In this document: in pieces, positions 9,503 to 19,573 of the stretch
How the letters are laid out: the number at the start of each line of letters is the position of its first letter
Position numbering within the stretch: the first letter of the stretch is position 1
From: an uncultured SAR116 cluster alpha proteobacterium
Lineage (GTDB): Bacteria; Pseudomonadota; Alphaproteobacteria; Puniceispirillales; Marisalimonadaceae
Length of the DNA: 45,164 bases
NCBI GenBank assembly: GCA_902589185.1
Contig: CACIRZ010000008.1
Coordinates: 1 to 45,164, forward strand
Reading direction: 5' to 3'
The notes under the pieces: generated by a model
What the model saw: only the letters and a program-made list of their open reading frames with translations
Database searches by the model: none
Told to the model about the DNA's origin: nothing
Translations under genes and position numbers: made by a program

Positions 9503-10147
9503 ATGTCTGAAGAAAAAATTGGTTTGTTTGCAAGATTTAGAAGATATTTTCTTGCGGGCATTTTAGTCACATCTCCGATTTTAATAACAATCTACGTTAC
9601 TTGGATCATAATTACTTTTATAGATACTCAAGTTGCCGGTTTATTGCCTAATAGTTTAGATTTCACTAAACAGTTACCACACCAAATACCTGGAATAGGG
9701 CTAATTATAAGTATTGTGGTTATTACTTTTATCGGAGCAATAACTCCTGGATTTATTGGCAGAACTTTGCTTAAAGCTGGGGAAAGGGTGCTTGATAAAA
9801 TGCCTGTTGTTAGAAGTATATACAGTGCAATTAAGCAAATTATGGAAACAGTTATGTCTACTAACTCTGACAGTTTTAGAGAGGTTGTTTTAGTTGAATA
9901 TCCAAGGAAACAAATTTGGGTTATTGGGTTTGTTACAGGAGAGACAAAAGGAGAAGTTCAGACCTTAAACGATGAAACCTTAATTAATGTTTTTATACCT
10001 ACCACTCCTAACCCAACAAGTGGATTTCTTTTATTTGTCCCCAAGAAGGATTTAATATATATGAAAATGAAAGTTGAAGATGCTGTAAAAATGGTAATTT
10101 CTGGAGGCATAGTTACTCCAAAAATGAAAACTAAAAAAATTAAATAA
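9503..10147 (+). CDS. DUF502 family membrane protein
   Basis: Inner-membrane protein of unknown function, 214 residues, DUF502 family. Two transmembrane segments are visible: about residues 15-40 (FLAGILVTSPILITIYVTWI) and about 65-90 (IPGIGLIISIVVITFIGAIT), the usual family topology, followed by a soluble domain with VVLVEYPRKQIWVIGFVTG. Start choice is firm: AGGAG at 9493-9497 lies five bases before the ATG. It is divergent from mazG and converges on recG with three bases between stops. Proximity to recG is common in Alphaproteobacteria. No function should be assigned from sequence alone. Confidence 0.9.
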   Translation: MSEEKIGLFARFRRYFLAGILVTSPILITIYVTWIIITFIDTQVAGLLPNSLDFTKQLPHQIPGIGLIISIVVITFIGAITPGFIGRTLLKAGERVLDKMPVVRSIYSAIKQIMETVMSTNSDSFREVVLVEYPRKQIWVIGFVTGETKGEVQTLNDETLINVFIPTTPNPTSGFLLFVPKKDLIYMKMKVEDAVKMVISGGIVTPKMKTKKIK

Positions 10148-10150
10148 TGA

Positions 10151-12277
10151 TCAACCACCTTTTAATAATCTGATAGCATCATTATTTTCGAAAATAGACA
10201 AAAGAACATTAATTTTTTCTTTATCATTCTCATTTTCCAGCATTTTCCTTGCTTCGTCTCTTGCAACGGGAATCATTTGGTTGTGGATATGCAAATCTAC
10301 AAACTTAAATTCAAGATTGCCAGATTGTTTGCTTCCAAGAATTTCTCCTGGTCCACGTAATTCTAAATCATGTTCAGAAATTTTAAATCCATCATCATTT
10401 TCCTTTAAGATTTTTAACCTTGAATGAGCAATTGAGCTTAAATTAGAATTATATAACAATATGCATGAGGATTCTTTATTACTTCTTCCGACTCTTCCTC
10501 TTAATTGATGTATTTGAGCTAACCCAAATCTTTCTGCGCATTCAATTACCATTATAGTAGCTTCAGGAACATCTACTCCAACTTCAATTACCGTAGTGGC
10601 AACTAGAATTTTACTTTCACCAGATTTAAACTCATTCATTGATGTTTCTCTCTCAATCTGATTTTGTTTTCCATGAATTAATGAAACATTAATGTTTTTA
10701 AAATTATTTTTTAAAAAATTATATCTTTCGTTAACAGCAATCAGATCTGAATTCTCAGAATCTTCAATTAGAGGACAAACCCAATATACTAATGCTCCAG
10801 CTTTAATTGCTCTTTCAATAGAAGATAATACTTCTGCTATTTTAGTTTGTGACAAAACATATGTATTAATTGATTTTCTACCAATAGGTTTTTCACTTAA
10901 AACAGAAATATCCATATCACCATAAGCAGTCAGTGCGAGAGATCTAGGTATAGGCGTTGCTGTCATAACTAGTACATTAACGTTATTACCTTTTTCTGTT
11001 ATTTCAACTCTTTGTTTAACGCCAAACCTATGCTGTTCGTCAATAACAGCTAAAGATAGGTTATTATAAATTACTTTTTTTGAAATTAATGCGTGAGTTC
11101 CAATTATAATTTTAATTTCACCGTCTTCTATTTGTTTAATTATGTTAGATCTAGTTTTGTTATCATAAACAGATCTGCTTTCTCCTAATAGAAGAGTTGG
11201 TTCAATTTTTAGTGGTATAAGTAACTCTTTAATTGTATTAAAATGTTGAATTGCAAGAATTTCCGTTGGAACCATTAATACTGCTTGAGATCCGTCTAAT
11301 ATTGCGTTGAGTATAGAAATTACAGCAACAATTGTTTTACCGGATCCAACATCACCCTGAAGCATTCTAACCATAGTTTTATTGCTATGAATGTCCTCTT
11401 TTATCTCATTTATAACTTTTATTTGATTGCCAGTTAACTCAAATGGTAAATTCGAATAAAAATTTTCAATTAATTCTGAGTTGCTATAACATTGTTTAAT
11501 TTCTTTAATTTTAGAAATTTTATTTTTTATTAGTAACATAGAAATCTGATTTGCTATTAATTCATCTAGAGCAAGTCGTTTTCTAAAAATACTATTTAAG
11601 TTTAAGTCATCATTGTTTTCTGGATTATGTATTCTAGATATACAAGTATGCCAATTTGGGAATTTGTATTTTATCAGTATATCTTTATTTAACCATTCAG
11701 GCATTGTTGGTATTTTCTTTATACCTTGATTGATAATTTTTGATATGAATTTTTGATTTATTCCAAAAAATAAAGGATAAATTGGTTGAAAGAATGGTAT
11801 TAATTTTTTCTCGATTGCTTTTACAACATAGTCAGGATGAGCAATCTGTCCAAGACCATTAAAGTTCTCAAATTTTCCACTTACAAAAACTCTATTTCCG
11901 ACCTTGTAAATGTTTTTTAAATATTGTGTATTTTGCCCAAAGTAAACAATGTCTAATCTAACATTTTTTTCGTTATTGAGGCCAAAGGTTATTATCCTAG
12001 ACATATTATTTTTTTTTCTAAAATTAAAGGGAGGTATATTTATTTCCACAACCTCTACTTCACAAGTTAATATGTCACCATGATTTACTTCTTTTAAAGA
12101 TATATTTTGGAATCTATTAATAGACTTGTGTGGCAAATAAAATAAAAGATTTATTAAATATGGACCAATTTTTTTTTCTAGAAGGTTTAATTTTTTTTCA
12201 CCAACACCACTTAAATTTCCAAGTGATGAGAATAATTCAAAAATCTCTTTTGGTCTTTTAATAATTACATTAGACAA
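10151..12277 (-). CDS. recG: ATP-dependent DNA helicase RecG
   Basis: Superfamily 2 helicase that reverses stalled replication forks, 708 residues, the usual length. An N-terminal wedge/OB domain (about 60-190) is followed by helicase domain 1 with Walker A GDVGSGKTI (about residue 310) and the DEQHRFG box, then helicase domain 2 with TTVIEVGVDVPEA and QLRGRVGRS, and the C-terminal TRG region with ELRGPGEILG. The start codon is TTG at 12277; no ATG is available in frame nearby and an AAAGG lies upstream. It is divergent from sdhE-mfd across 62 bases, the standard alphaproteobacterial arrangement. Confidence 0.96.
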   Translation of the reverse strand: MSNVIIKRPKEIFELFSSLGNLSGVGEKKLNLLEKKIGPYLINLLFYLPHKSINRFQNISLKEVNHGDILTCEVEVVEINIPPFNFRKKNNMSRIITFGLNNEKNVRLDIVYFGQNTQYLKNIYKVGNRVFVSGKFENFNGLGQIAHPDYVVKAIEKKLIPFFQPIYPLFFGINQKFISKIINQGIKKIPTMPEWLNKDILIKYKFPNWHTCISRIHNPENNDDLNLNSIFRKRLALDELIANQISMLLIKNKISKIKEIKQCYSNSELIENFYSNLPFELTGNQIKVINEIKEDIHSNKTMVRMLQGDVGSGKTIVAVISILNAILDGSQAVLMVPTEILAIQHFNTIKELLIPLKIEPTLLLGESRSVYDNKTRSNIIKQIEDGEIKIIIGTHALISKKVIYNNLSLAVIDEQHRFGVKQRVEITEKGNNVNVLVMTATPIPRSLALTAYGDMDISVLSEKPIGRKSINTYVLSQTKIAEVLSSIERAIKAGALVYWVCPLIEDSENSDLIAVNERYNFLKNNFKNINVSLIHGKQNQIERETSMNEFKSGESKILVATTVIEVGVDVPEATIMVIECAERFGLAQIHQLRGRVGRSNKESSCILLYNSNLSSIAHSRLKILKENDDGFKISEHDLELRGPGEILGSKQSGNLEFKFVDLHIHNQMIPVARDEARKMLENENDKEKINVLLSIFENNDAIRLLKGG

Positions 12278-12339
12278 GAAATCAAAAACCTTTATTTATA
12301 ATAAACAATAACAAAAAATATTAATAAAACGAGAAAAAA

Positions 12340-12597
12340 TTGAATAATAGAAATGTTTTTATAAAAAAATTAATTTATAGATCTAAATATACTGGTACTC
12401 GTGAAACTGATATTTTGTTAGGTAATTTTGCAGAAAATCATTTAAAATATCTCGATGATGAAAACTTATTAGCATATCAAGCTCTTCTTAATTCAGGAGA
12501 TCCTAGAATTTGGCGTTTATCTATAGATATTGAAAAATCCAAATCTTCTAAAGAAAACTTTCTAATTGACCTTATAAAAGAATTTAAAGGTTATTAA
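12340..12597 (+). CDS. sdhE: FAD assembly factor SdhE (DUF339)
   Basis: Small cytoplasmic protein (85 residues) that helps attach FAD to the succinate dehydrogenase flavoprotein. The family pattern is visible: KLIYRSKYTGTRETDILLG, then LLAYQALLNSGDPRIWRL. The signature RGxxE reads TGTRE here: the Gly and Glu are kept but the first Arg is Thr. The start is TTG at 12340; the nearby ATG (12353) is out of frame. It is one base from mfd, and recG/sdhE/mfd is the usual alphaproteobacterial cluster, so the assignment is good despite the variant motif. Confidence 0.87.
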   Translation: MNNRNVFIKKLIYRSKYTGTRETDILLGNFAENHLKYLDDENLLAYQALLNSGDPRIWRLSIDIEKSKSSKENFLIDLIKEFKGY

Positions 12598-12598
12598 A

Positions 12599-15500
12599 TT
12601 GTTTAATTTTAATAAAGATTTAAATAAAATAAGAGAAATAAATGGAATTCGAGATAGCTTAATACCTTTCTTAATTTCTTCTCTATCTCAAAATCAAAAT
12701 ATATTTTACGTAGCAAAAAATGATTTAGAACTCTCTAATGTTTATAATTTTTTATATTCGAATTTCAAAGAAATAAACATATACAAAATCCCAGCATGGG
12801 ATTGTTTACCTTATGATATCTCATCACCAAATCTCAATTTAATTGGAGAGCGTGTAAAATCATATACAGATCTTTGTTTTTTTAAAAAAAATAAAAATGA
12901 GAATAAAAGCAAAAACGTTATTTTAACTACTATTAATGCTTTATTTAACAAAACAGCGCCTAAAGATTTTTTTTTAAATCATTTTATAAATTTAAATTTA
13001 TCTTCAGATTATAAATTTCAATTAATTATCGAGTTCTTAAATAACTCAGGATATAAAAGGGTACAAACAGTAAGAGAGTTTGGTGAATTTAGTATTCGAG
13101 GAAGTATATTAGACGTTTTTCCTGTTGGTTACCAAACTGCATTTAGAATTGACTTTATAGGTGATAATATTGAAACAATCAAAACAATGGATCCTCTTAC
13201 ACAAAGATCTAAGGATAAAATAAATGATTTTAATATTTATACATCAAATGAATTTATATTGAATGAAAAAAACATAGAGAATTTCAGAAAAAGATTTAGG
13301 AGTAAAAACGGGGCTGCTAGTATAAATAGTTTATTTTATGAAAACATATCTGCTGGTATGAAGTTTAACGGTATAGAACATTTTTTACCTTTATTTCATG
13401 AAAAACAATTAAATTCAATTTTTGATTATTTACCACTCGAGCAAGGAATCATATGTTTGCTTACAAAGAATTTTGAAAATCTAATTAAAGAACGAGAATT
13501 GGAAATAAATCATTTTGGTAATGAAAGAAAAGATGAAAACACTGATTATAATGCTTTCGAGATTGAAGAATTATATATTACAAAAAATAATATTTTAGAT
13601 AATATTAAAAAATTTAATGTTATTCAATTAAATGAATATGACAAGCCTAGTAGCACTAATCAAAATGAAATAAATATTTCTTCTAAACCTTTAATAATTC
13701 CTAATTTTATAAACTCAGAAAAAATTAATAAAATCAGTAACTTTGTGCAATTTTGTATAAATGAATTTAATAATAATAATAAAATTATTACAATTATTAC
13801 AGAAGATGAAACTAAGATTAATAATTTAGTCAGTTTTTTTGAAGAAGATTTAAATAAAAATAAAATTTTATTTGAATTAATTGATATCAAAAAGCTTGTT
13901 AACAGTGAAAATTTGTCAAATTTTAATTTTTCATATTCTCCATACCTGGAGAGTTTTGAATTAAACAATCATATTATTATATTCACGAGAGATATTTTTG
14001 GCTTTCCAGAAAATAAAAGAAAATCATGGAGAAGGAAAACTGAAAATTTTCTTAAAGATGTAAACTCAATAAATGTTGGTGACTTGGTAGCTCACATTGA
14101 TCATGGGATTGGTTTGTATGATGGATTATTAAAAATATCAACAAATGGAATAGATCATGATTGTTTAAAATTATTATACCAAGATGGCGATAAGTTATTT
14201 CTTCCTGTAGAGAATATGAATTTATTAAGCCGTGTTGGTGATTCAGGTATTATTAGAAACTTAGACAAGTTAGGCGCATCCAATTGGCAGAATAGAAAAG
14301 CAAATGTCAAAAAAAGAATTAGAGATATGGCTGAAAAATTAATAAGAGTTGCTGCACAAAGAGAAATCATTAATACAGAAAAATTATCAATTACAGATGA
14401 TTACGATAAATTTTCTAATGATTTTCCTTTTCAACTTACTGATGACCAAGATTTAGCAATCAAAGATGTTATATCTGATCTTGAAGCAGGAAAACTTATG
14501 GATAGGCTTATTTGTGGTGATGTTGGTTTTGGAAAAACTGAAGTAGCATTGAGAGCTTCTTTTATTGTAGCAAACGCTGGTTATCAGGTTGCATTAGTAG
14601 CCCCAACTACAATTCTAGTAAAACAACATTATAATAGTTTTTATGAAAGATTCAAAAATTCATCAATAAAAGTTTCATCATTATCCAGAATGACTATGAC
14701 AAGCAAAAGAAAAATTATTAAAAATAATCTTAAATCTGGTGAAATAAATATTGTAGTTGGAACACATGCTTTACTTTCTAATGATATTGATTTCAACAAT
14801 TTAGGTCTATTAATTGTTGACGAAGAGCAACATTTTGGAGTTGCTCAAAAAGAAAAAATAAAAGAATTACAAGGCAATATTCATGTGTTAACCCTCACTG
14901 CAACACCAATTCCTAGAACGCTTCAATTATCTCTGTCTGGACTAAAACAATTGAGTTTGATTAGCACCCCACCTGTTGACAGGTTGTCAATTCGTACTTT
15001 TGTTTTTGAATGGGATAAAGTTGTTTTATTAGACGCTTTAAACCGTGAAAAAAATAGAGGAGGGCAATCTTTTATTGTTTGCCCAAGGATAAAAGATATA
15101 GATGGTTTGTATGAAAAAGTTAAAAAAATGGCACCTAATTTATCGATAAAAGTTGCTCATGGTCAAATGAAGATAGATGAATTAGATAGTTCAATTAATT
15201 CATTTGCAGATGGTAAATCAGATGTATTAATTTCTACTAACATTATTGAATCCGGAATAGATATTCCTAACGCAAATACAATGATAATTTATAAATCTGA
15301 CATGTTTGGACTTTCTCAACTTTACCAATTAAGAGGACGAATTGGACGAGGGAAAAAAAGAGCATATGCTTATTTCACAGTCGAGGCAGGTAAAGTTTTA
15401 AATAAAAACTCTCAACAAAGACTAGATGTAATTAAAACCCTTGATAATCTAGGAGCTGGTTTTTCACTTGCTAGCTATGACATGGATATAAGAGGAGCTG

Positions 15501-16069
15501 GAAATTTGCTCGGCGATGAACAATCAGGCCAAATTAAAGAAGTAGGAGTTGAGTTGTATCAAGATATGCTTAAGGATGCTGTATATTCTTATAAAAATAA
15601 AGAAGCACCATTAGAAGAAGTTTGGTCTCCTTCAATTTCATTAGGCTTAGCAGTGCTCATTCCAGATACTTATGTTTATGATCTATCAACTAGAATGGCA
15701 CTGTACAGAAAAGCAGGTGACTTAAGAAGCAGTGATGAGATAAATGAGTTTAATGAAGAATTATTTGATAGGTTTGGACCTCCTCCTTTAGAAGTAAATA
15801 ATCTGCTTCAAACATTAATAATTAAAAATAAGTGTTTAAAAAATAATATTAGTTTTATAGATGCAGGACCTAAAGGTATTTTATTAGGATTTAAAAATAA
15901 TTTTTTCAAAAATACAGACAAGTTATTAGATTGGATTAAAAAATCATCTGGACAAATAAAAGTTAGACCAGACCAAAAACTTTTTATGGAAAAACAATTA
16001 AAAAGCAAAGAAGAAAAAATTGAAAATGTCTTAACGTTTATAGATGAGTTAGAGGATTTAAAATCTTAA
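12599..16069 (+). CDS. mfd: Transcription-repair coupling factor Mfd
   Basis: DNA translocase that removes stalled RNA polymerase and recruits UvrA, 1156 residues, the full family length. In order: UvrB-like N-terminal domain (about 1-300) with YKIPAWDCLPYD, a poorly conserved Asn/Lys-rich middle, the CarD-like RNA polymerase interaction domain (NVGDLVAHIDHGIGLYDG, about 495-515), a RecG-like helicase core with GDVGFGKTE (about 640) and DEEQHFG, then ESGIDIPNANT and LRGRIGRGKKRA, and the C-terminal TRCF domain. The start is TTG at 12599, directly after sdhE. The stop abuts the stop of the opposite-strand lipoprotein gene. Confidence 0.97.
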   Translation: MFNFNKDLNKIREINGIRDSLIPFLISSLSQNQNIFYVAKNDLELSNVYNFLYSNFKEINIYKIPAWDCLPYDISSPNLNLIGERVKSYTDLCFFKKNKNENKSKNVILTTINALFNKTAPKDFFLNHFINLNLSSDYKFQLIIEFLNNSGYKRVQTVREFGEFSIRGSILDVFPVGYQTAFRIDFIGDNIETIKTMDPLTQRSKDKINDFNIYTSNEFILNEKNIENFRKRFRSKNGAASINSLFYENISAGMKFNGIEHFLPLFHEKQLNSIFDYLPLEQGIICLLTKNFENLIKERELEINHFGNERKDENTDYNAFEIEELYITKNNILDNIKKFNVIQLNEYDKPSSTNQNEINISSKPLIIPNFINSEKINKISNFVQFCINEFNNNNKIITIITEDETKINNLVSFFEEDLNKNKILFELIDIKKLVNSENLSNFNFSYSPYLESFELNNHIIIFTRDIFGFPENKRKSWRRKTENFLKDVNSINVGDLVAHIDHGIGLYDGLLKISTNGIDHDCLKLLYQDGDKLFLPVENMNLLSRVGDSGIIRNLDKLGASNWQNRKANVKKRIRDMAEKLIRVAAQREIINTEKLSITDDYDKFSNDFPFQLTDDQDLAIKDVISDLEAGKLMDRLICGDVGFGKTEVALRASFIVANAGYQVALVAPTTILVKQHYNSFYERFKNSSIKVSSLSRMTMTSKRKIIKNNLKSGEINIVVGTHALLSNDIDFNNLGLLIVDEEQHFGVAQKEKIKELQGNIHVLTLTATPIPRTLQLSLSGLKQLSLISTPPVDRLSIRTFVFEWDKVVLLDALNREKNRGGQSFIVCPRIKDIDGLYEKVKKMAPNLSIKVAHGQMKIDELDSSINSFADGKSDVLISTNIIESGIDIPNANTMIIYKSDMFGLSQLYQLRGRIGRGKKRAYAYFTVEAGKVLNKNSQQRLDVIKTLDNLGAGFSLASYDMDIRGAGNLLGDEQSGQIKEVGVELYQDMLKDAVYSYKNKEAPLEEVWSPSISLGLAVLIPDTYVYDLSTRMALYRKAGDLRSSDEINEFNEELFDRFGPPPLEVNNLLQTLIIKNKCLKNNISFIDAGPKGILLGFKNNFFKNTDKLLDWIKKSSGQIKVRPDQKLFMEKQLKSKEEKIENVLTFIDELEDLKS

Positions 16070-16351
16070 TTAAGGTCTACAATCAAACGTACCTAATACC
16101 GTATCATCTTCAAAAGTTTTTATTTTAAATAAAACAAACCTATTATATTTTTTGCAAATATTTTTAACTTTTTTTTGAACTTCTATAGGTATATTTGTAA
16201 TTGATTTTTTTTCAATTTTCCATTTAATCTCAAATGGTTTTTCTTGGTAAGTAAAACTACTACTATTTAAATTATGCTGACTGACATTTGAATGCTGATT
16301 ACAATTAGATAAAAACAACAAAACACCAATTAAAATTATATTTTTATACAT
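16070..16351 (-). CDS. Small putative lipoprotein of unknown function
   Basis: Unrecognised protein of about 93 residues. The N terminus (MYKNIILIGVLLFLSNCNQ) has a basic start, a hydrophobic stretch and a lipobox-like LSNC, so it is probably a secreted lipoprotein; Asn at -1 is less usual than Gly/Ala. The mature part is basic, with Cys residues at ICKKY and the C-terminal FDCRP that could pair. A GTG at 16363 in frame would add four residues; the ATG with GTGAG upstream is preferred. It lies 75 bases after gloA on the same strand and ends against mfd. No function is proposed. Confidence 0.6.
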   Translation of the reverse strand: MYKNIILIGVLLFLSNCNQHSNVSQHNLNSSSFTYQEKPFEIKWKIEKKSITNIPIEVQKKVKNICKKYNRFVLFKIKTFEDDTVLGTFDCRP

Positions 16352-16426
16352 AATAAAACTCACATATATGTTTTTTTAAAGATCAATTTTGAAAATAAGA
16401 AGTATTAAACTTAACAATTATAGAAA

Positions 16427-16867
16427 CTACCACGAACCAATATTTTTCATGCTTGACCAAGGCTCTTTTACTTCAAGGTTGTCACCTTGCTGAAGTAATT
16501 CTATTGAAATATTATCTGGTGATTTTATAAATGCCATTCTTCCTTCTCTAGGAGGTCTATTGATAGTTACTCCAGCATCCATTAATTTCTGGCATGTTTC
16601 ATATATATTTTTAACAGAAAGAGCAAGATGACCAAAATTTCTACCACTTCCATACTCTTCTGGGTCCCAATTATAGGTTAATTCTATTTCAGGTGATCTA
16701 GTTTTTATTGCATTATCTTCATCTTCTGGCGCGGCTAAAAAGATAAGTGTAAATTTTCCTTCTGGAACTTCTTTTCTTCTAATCTCAACAAGACCAAGCT
16801 TATTGCAATAAAAGTCTATAGATTCTTCAATATTTGTAACTCTAATCATGGTGTGTAAAAATTTCAT
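16427..16867 (-). CDS. gloA: Lactoylglutathione lyase (glyoxalase I)
   Basis: Converts the methylglyoxal-glutathione hemithioacetal to S-lactoylglutathione, 146 residues. A two-module VOC fold is visible with the expected metal ligands: His in [10 protein letters not shown], Glu in PEIELTYNW, His in NFGHLALSV and Glu in NISIELLQQ. The phrase DFYCNKLGL and [14 protein letters not shown] are typical of GloA. The C terminus (about residues 130-146) extends slightly past the usual end. The ATG at 16867 leaves a 94-base divergent region before the PLP-enzyme gene. Confidence 0.9.
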   Translation of the reverse strand: MKFLHTMIRVTNIEESIDFYCNKLGLVEIRRKEVPEGKFTLIFLAAPEDEDNAIKTRSPEIELTYNWDPEEYGSGRNFGHLALSVKNIYETCQKLMDAGVTINRPPREGRMAFIKSPDNISIELLQQGDNLEVKEPWSSMKNIGSW

Positions 16868-16961
16868 TTTAAATCCAAACTTTGTTAAATAAATAATAAT
16901 ATATACATAAGATTAATAATTCAACTATACTGATATTATAAATATTTAATATAGGTTTTTT

Positions 16962-18098
16962 ATGAATTTAGAGTCATTTGAGGTGGGATTTAATATTCCT
17001 GCTAAAGTAGGAATGGATGTTGATGAAATTCAAACTCCTTCACTGATTATTGATTATAAAATTTTTGAGAACAATATATTAAAAATGAAAGAATTTGTTC
17101 TTAACAATAATGTAAAGTTGAGACCACATGCTAAAATGCATAAATCAGTCGATGTCGCTAAATACCAAATTGATAACGGTGGAGCACATGGAATTTGTTG
17201 CCAAAAACTCAGTGAAGCAGAGATATTTGTTAGAGCTGGTATAAAAGATATTTTAATAACCAATCAAATAACTGATGCATTTAAATTAGAAAGACTAGCT
17301 AAAATAGTTTCTAAAGAATTGAAGATAGCTTGTTGTGTGGATAATGAAGAAAATATCATTAACATCCAAAAAGCAGTAGAAAGAAATAATTCAATAATTG
17401 ATATTTATATTGAATACGATTGTGGTGCTAATAGATGTGGTGTAAAATCATTTAACGAAATAAATGAACTGATTAAAATGATTAAAAAGATGGCCAACTT
17501 AAATTTTATTGGCTTTCAAGCTTATAATGGTTCTATTCAGCATATTGAAGATCATAAAACAAGACAAATACAAGTCAAAAATACATGCAATAAAATTAGA
17601 GAATTAAAAGATACTTTCATAAAACATTCACCATTTATTACAGGTGTGGGAACCGGTTGTTTTGATTTAGAAGTAAATGAAGAAGTATATGATGAAATAC
17701 AAGTTGGCTCATATGCTTTTATGGATGCTCATTATTCATCTTTAAAACATGACAGAAAATTAAATAACTCTAATAATTTTGAAAATTCTTTATTCATTCT
17801 TACTGGAGTAATGTCAAAAGCATTACAAAAACATGCTGTAGTAGATGCAGGGTTAAAATCAATAGCAGTTGATAGTGGCTTGCCAAAAACAATAAATTCT
17901 GAGTTAGAATATATAAAATGTTCTGATGAGCATGGAATAATAGCTGACCCTTACAATATACTTAAGATTAATGATAAAATTCGTTTAATTCCTGGGCATT
18001 GCGATCCAACTTGTAATTTACATGATTGGTATGTGGTTGTTAAAGACACAAAAGTGATCGATTTATGGCCTGTTTCTGCAAGAGGGTTTAGTTTTTAA
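16962..18098 (+). CDS. DSD1-family PLP enzyme (D-threonine aldolase / D-serine dehydratase-like)
   Basis: PLP enzyme with an alanine-racemase-like TIM barrel, 378 residues. The PLP lysine is in LRPHAKMHKS (about residue 58). QTPSLIIDYKIFENNI before it and GVGTGCFD later are typical of the DSD1 family. The C-terminal PGHCDPTCNLHDW carries the His and Cys that bind the divalent metal in D-serine dehydratase and D-threonine aldolase. It probably acts on D-3-hydroxy amino acids; whether as aldolase or dehydratase is not clear. It is followed after 41 bases by the hydrolase gene. Together with the dat gene near 5 kb it hints at D-amino-acid use, but no operon link exists. Confidence 0.85.
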   Translation: MNLESFEVGFNIPAKVGMDVDEIQTPSLIIDYKIFENNILKMKEFVLNNNVKLRPHAKMHKSVDVAKYQIDNGGAHGICCQKLSEAEIFVRAGIKDILITNQITDAFKLERLAKIVSKELKIACCVDNEENIINIQKAVERNNSIIDIYIEYDCGANRCGVKSFNEINELIKMIKKMANLNFIGFQAYNGSIQHIEDHKTRQIQVKNTCNKIRELKDTFIKHSPFITGVGTGCFDLEVNEEVYDEIQVGSYAFMDAHYSSLKHDRKLNNSNNFENSLFILTGVMSKALQKHAVVDAGLKSIAVDSGLPKTINSELEYIKCSDEHGIIADPYNILKINDKIRLIPGHCDPTCNLHDWYVVVKDTKVIDLWPVSARGFSF

Positions 18099-18139
18099 TT
18101 TACCAATTAAATAATAAATTATTATGAGGCAATTCCAAA

Positions 18140-19036
18140 ATGGATAACAAAAAAATACTCAAAAATATTATAGATGCAAAAAGAAAAAACCCATACATAG
18201 AAAATAAAACTGTCAATCAACTTCGAAAAGAAACAGAAACTGCTGGAACTTTGATCCCACTTCCTAAAAATATAAAGTTCAAAAATGTAGTTGCTGGAAA
18301 TGTTAATGCAGAATGGATCACATGTGGGGAGGTAAATAAAAATAAGATATTCATGTTCATGCATGGTGGTGGTTATTATAGGGGATCAGTAGCTGCTACA
18401 AGAGCAACAGTAGCAAGAGTTTCTGCAGAAGCAAAAGTTAAATGTTTATCAATCAACTACAGATTAGCTCCAGAGCATCCTTTCCCAGCAGCAATAGATG
18501 ATACATATTCTGCTTATGAATGGCTTATTAATGAAGGAATAAGCCCTGAACACATAATTGTTAGCGGACAATCTGCAGGTGGTGGGTTATGTTTAGCATT
18601 ATTATTAAAAATTAAAGAAAATAATTTTTCTCAACCATTAGGAGCTGTAGCTCTAAGCCCATGGACTGATCTGACTCAGTCAGGAAAAACAATGGTAACA
18701 AATGAAAACATTGACCCTATAATAAGCAAAAAATATCTTGATAGATTTGCAAAGCTATATTTTCCTGACTCGAATAATATGTCTCATTTAGCATCTCCCA
18801 TTATTGGTGAATTGTCTGGATTGCCAGATATGTTAATTCAAGTTGGTTCTGCTGAGACGATGTTGGATGACAGTAAGCGTTTTTATGAGAAAGCAAAAAA
18901 AGCAAATGTAAATGCAAAACTTGAAATTTGGGAAGATATGTTTCATGGATGGCATAGTAATGCACACATATTAAAAGAAGCAGAAGATGCAATAATAAGT
19001 ATTGGTAAATTTTGTAGAAATTTATTTAATCAATAA
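18140..19036 (+). CDS. Alpha/beta hydrolase, HSL-type esterase
   Basis: Esterase/lipase-like hydrolase of the hormone-sensitive-lipase family (alpha/beta-hydrolase 3), 298 residues. The oxyanion-hole motif is HGGG (75-78); the nucleophile elbow is GQSAGG with Ser145 (usual form GDSAGG, so Asp is Gln here). LSINYRLAPEHPFPAAIDD between them is diagnostic. The acid is probably the Asp in SAETMLDD and the base His is in FHGWH near the C terminus. No signal peptide, so cytoplasmic. Substrate unknown. It lies in the short plus-strand accessory group with the PLP enzyme and GNAT genes. Confidence 0.87.
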   Translation: MDNKKILKNIIDAKRKNPYIENKTVNQLRKETETAGTLIPLPKNIKFKNVVAGNVNAEWITCGEVNKNKIFMFMHGGGYYRGSVAATRATVARVSAEAKVKCLSINYRLAPEHPFPAAIDDTYSAYEWLINEGISPEHIIVSGQSAGGGLCLALLLKIKENNFSQPLGAVALSPWTDLTQSGKTMVTNENIDPIISKKYLDRFAKLYFPDSNNMSHLASPIIGELSGLPDMLIQVGSAETMLDDSKRFYEKAKKANVNAKLEIWEDMFHGWHSNAHILKEAEDAIISIGKFCRNLFNQ

Positions 19037-19071
19037 AATAAATTATGCTTAATAAGAAATGAATATAGGTC

Positions 19072-19530
19072 TTGTCAAATTTAATAATTGAAAAAGCAAA
19101 ATTAAAAAACCTTAAAGATTTAATATATCTTCTAATTGAAGATGATCTCGGAAAAGAAAGGGAGAACTTAAGAAACATATCCATAAACAAGTATAAAAAA
19201 GCATTTACAAAAATTATCAAAGATTCAAACAATGAAATTTTCATAATGATTTTAAATGATCAAATCAACGGCATGATGCAACTAACTTTTATTCCAGGTC
19301 TATCAATGCAAGGCATAACAAGCTGCCAAATTGAATCAGTCAGAATTAAAAAAGAATATAGAGATAAAGGTTATGGATCAAAATTGATTAATAAAGGTAT
19401 TGAGATTGCAAAAATAAACAAATGTGGATTAATTCAATTAACAAGTAATAAGAAAAGAAAAAAAGCAATAAATTTTTATAAAAAACTTGGCTTTTTAAGT
19501 ACACATAAAAGTTTCAAATTAGATTTATAA
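19072..19530 (+). CDS. GNAT family N-acetyltransferase
   Basis: Acetyl-CoA-dependent acetyltransferase of 152 residues. Motif A is visible as VRIKKEYRDKGYGSKLI (Q/RxxGxG/A type, about 96-112), and the C-terminal AINFYKKLGF is the usual motif B end. Target unknown. The start is TTG at 19072 just after an AGGT; an ATG at 19059 is in another frame and hits a stop after a few codons. Codons are AT-rich like the neighbours. The gene ends 43 bases before the 3' end of the oppositely oriented tRNA-Ser. Confidence 0.85.
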   Translation: MSNLIIEKAKLKNLKDLIYLLIEDDLGKERENLRNISINKYKKAFTKIIKDSNNEIFIMILNDQINGMMQLTFIPGLSMQGITSCQIESVRIKKEYRDKGYGSKLINKGIEIAKINKCGLIQLTSNKKRKKAINFYKKLGFLSTHKSFKLDL

Positions 19531-19573
19531 AGATTACAATTTTTAATTTCTAATTATGCAAGATTTAGGTATA

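Noticed and set aside
9430-9570. Upstream extension of mazG to an ATG at 9570
   Set aside because: It would overlap the well-supported divergent DUF502 gene start (AGGAG five bases before its ATG) and exceed the family length.
16362-16377. Palindrome ACATATATGT followed by T residues as a terminator
   Set aside because: The stem is at most five weak pairs with no loop, too short for a terminator.
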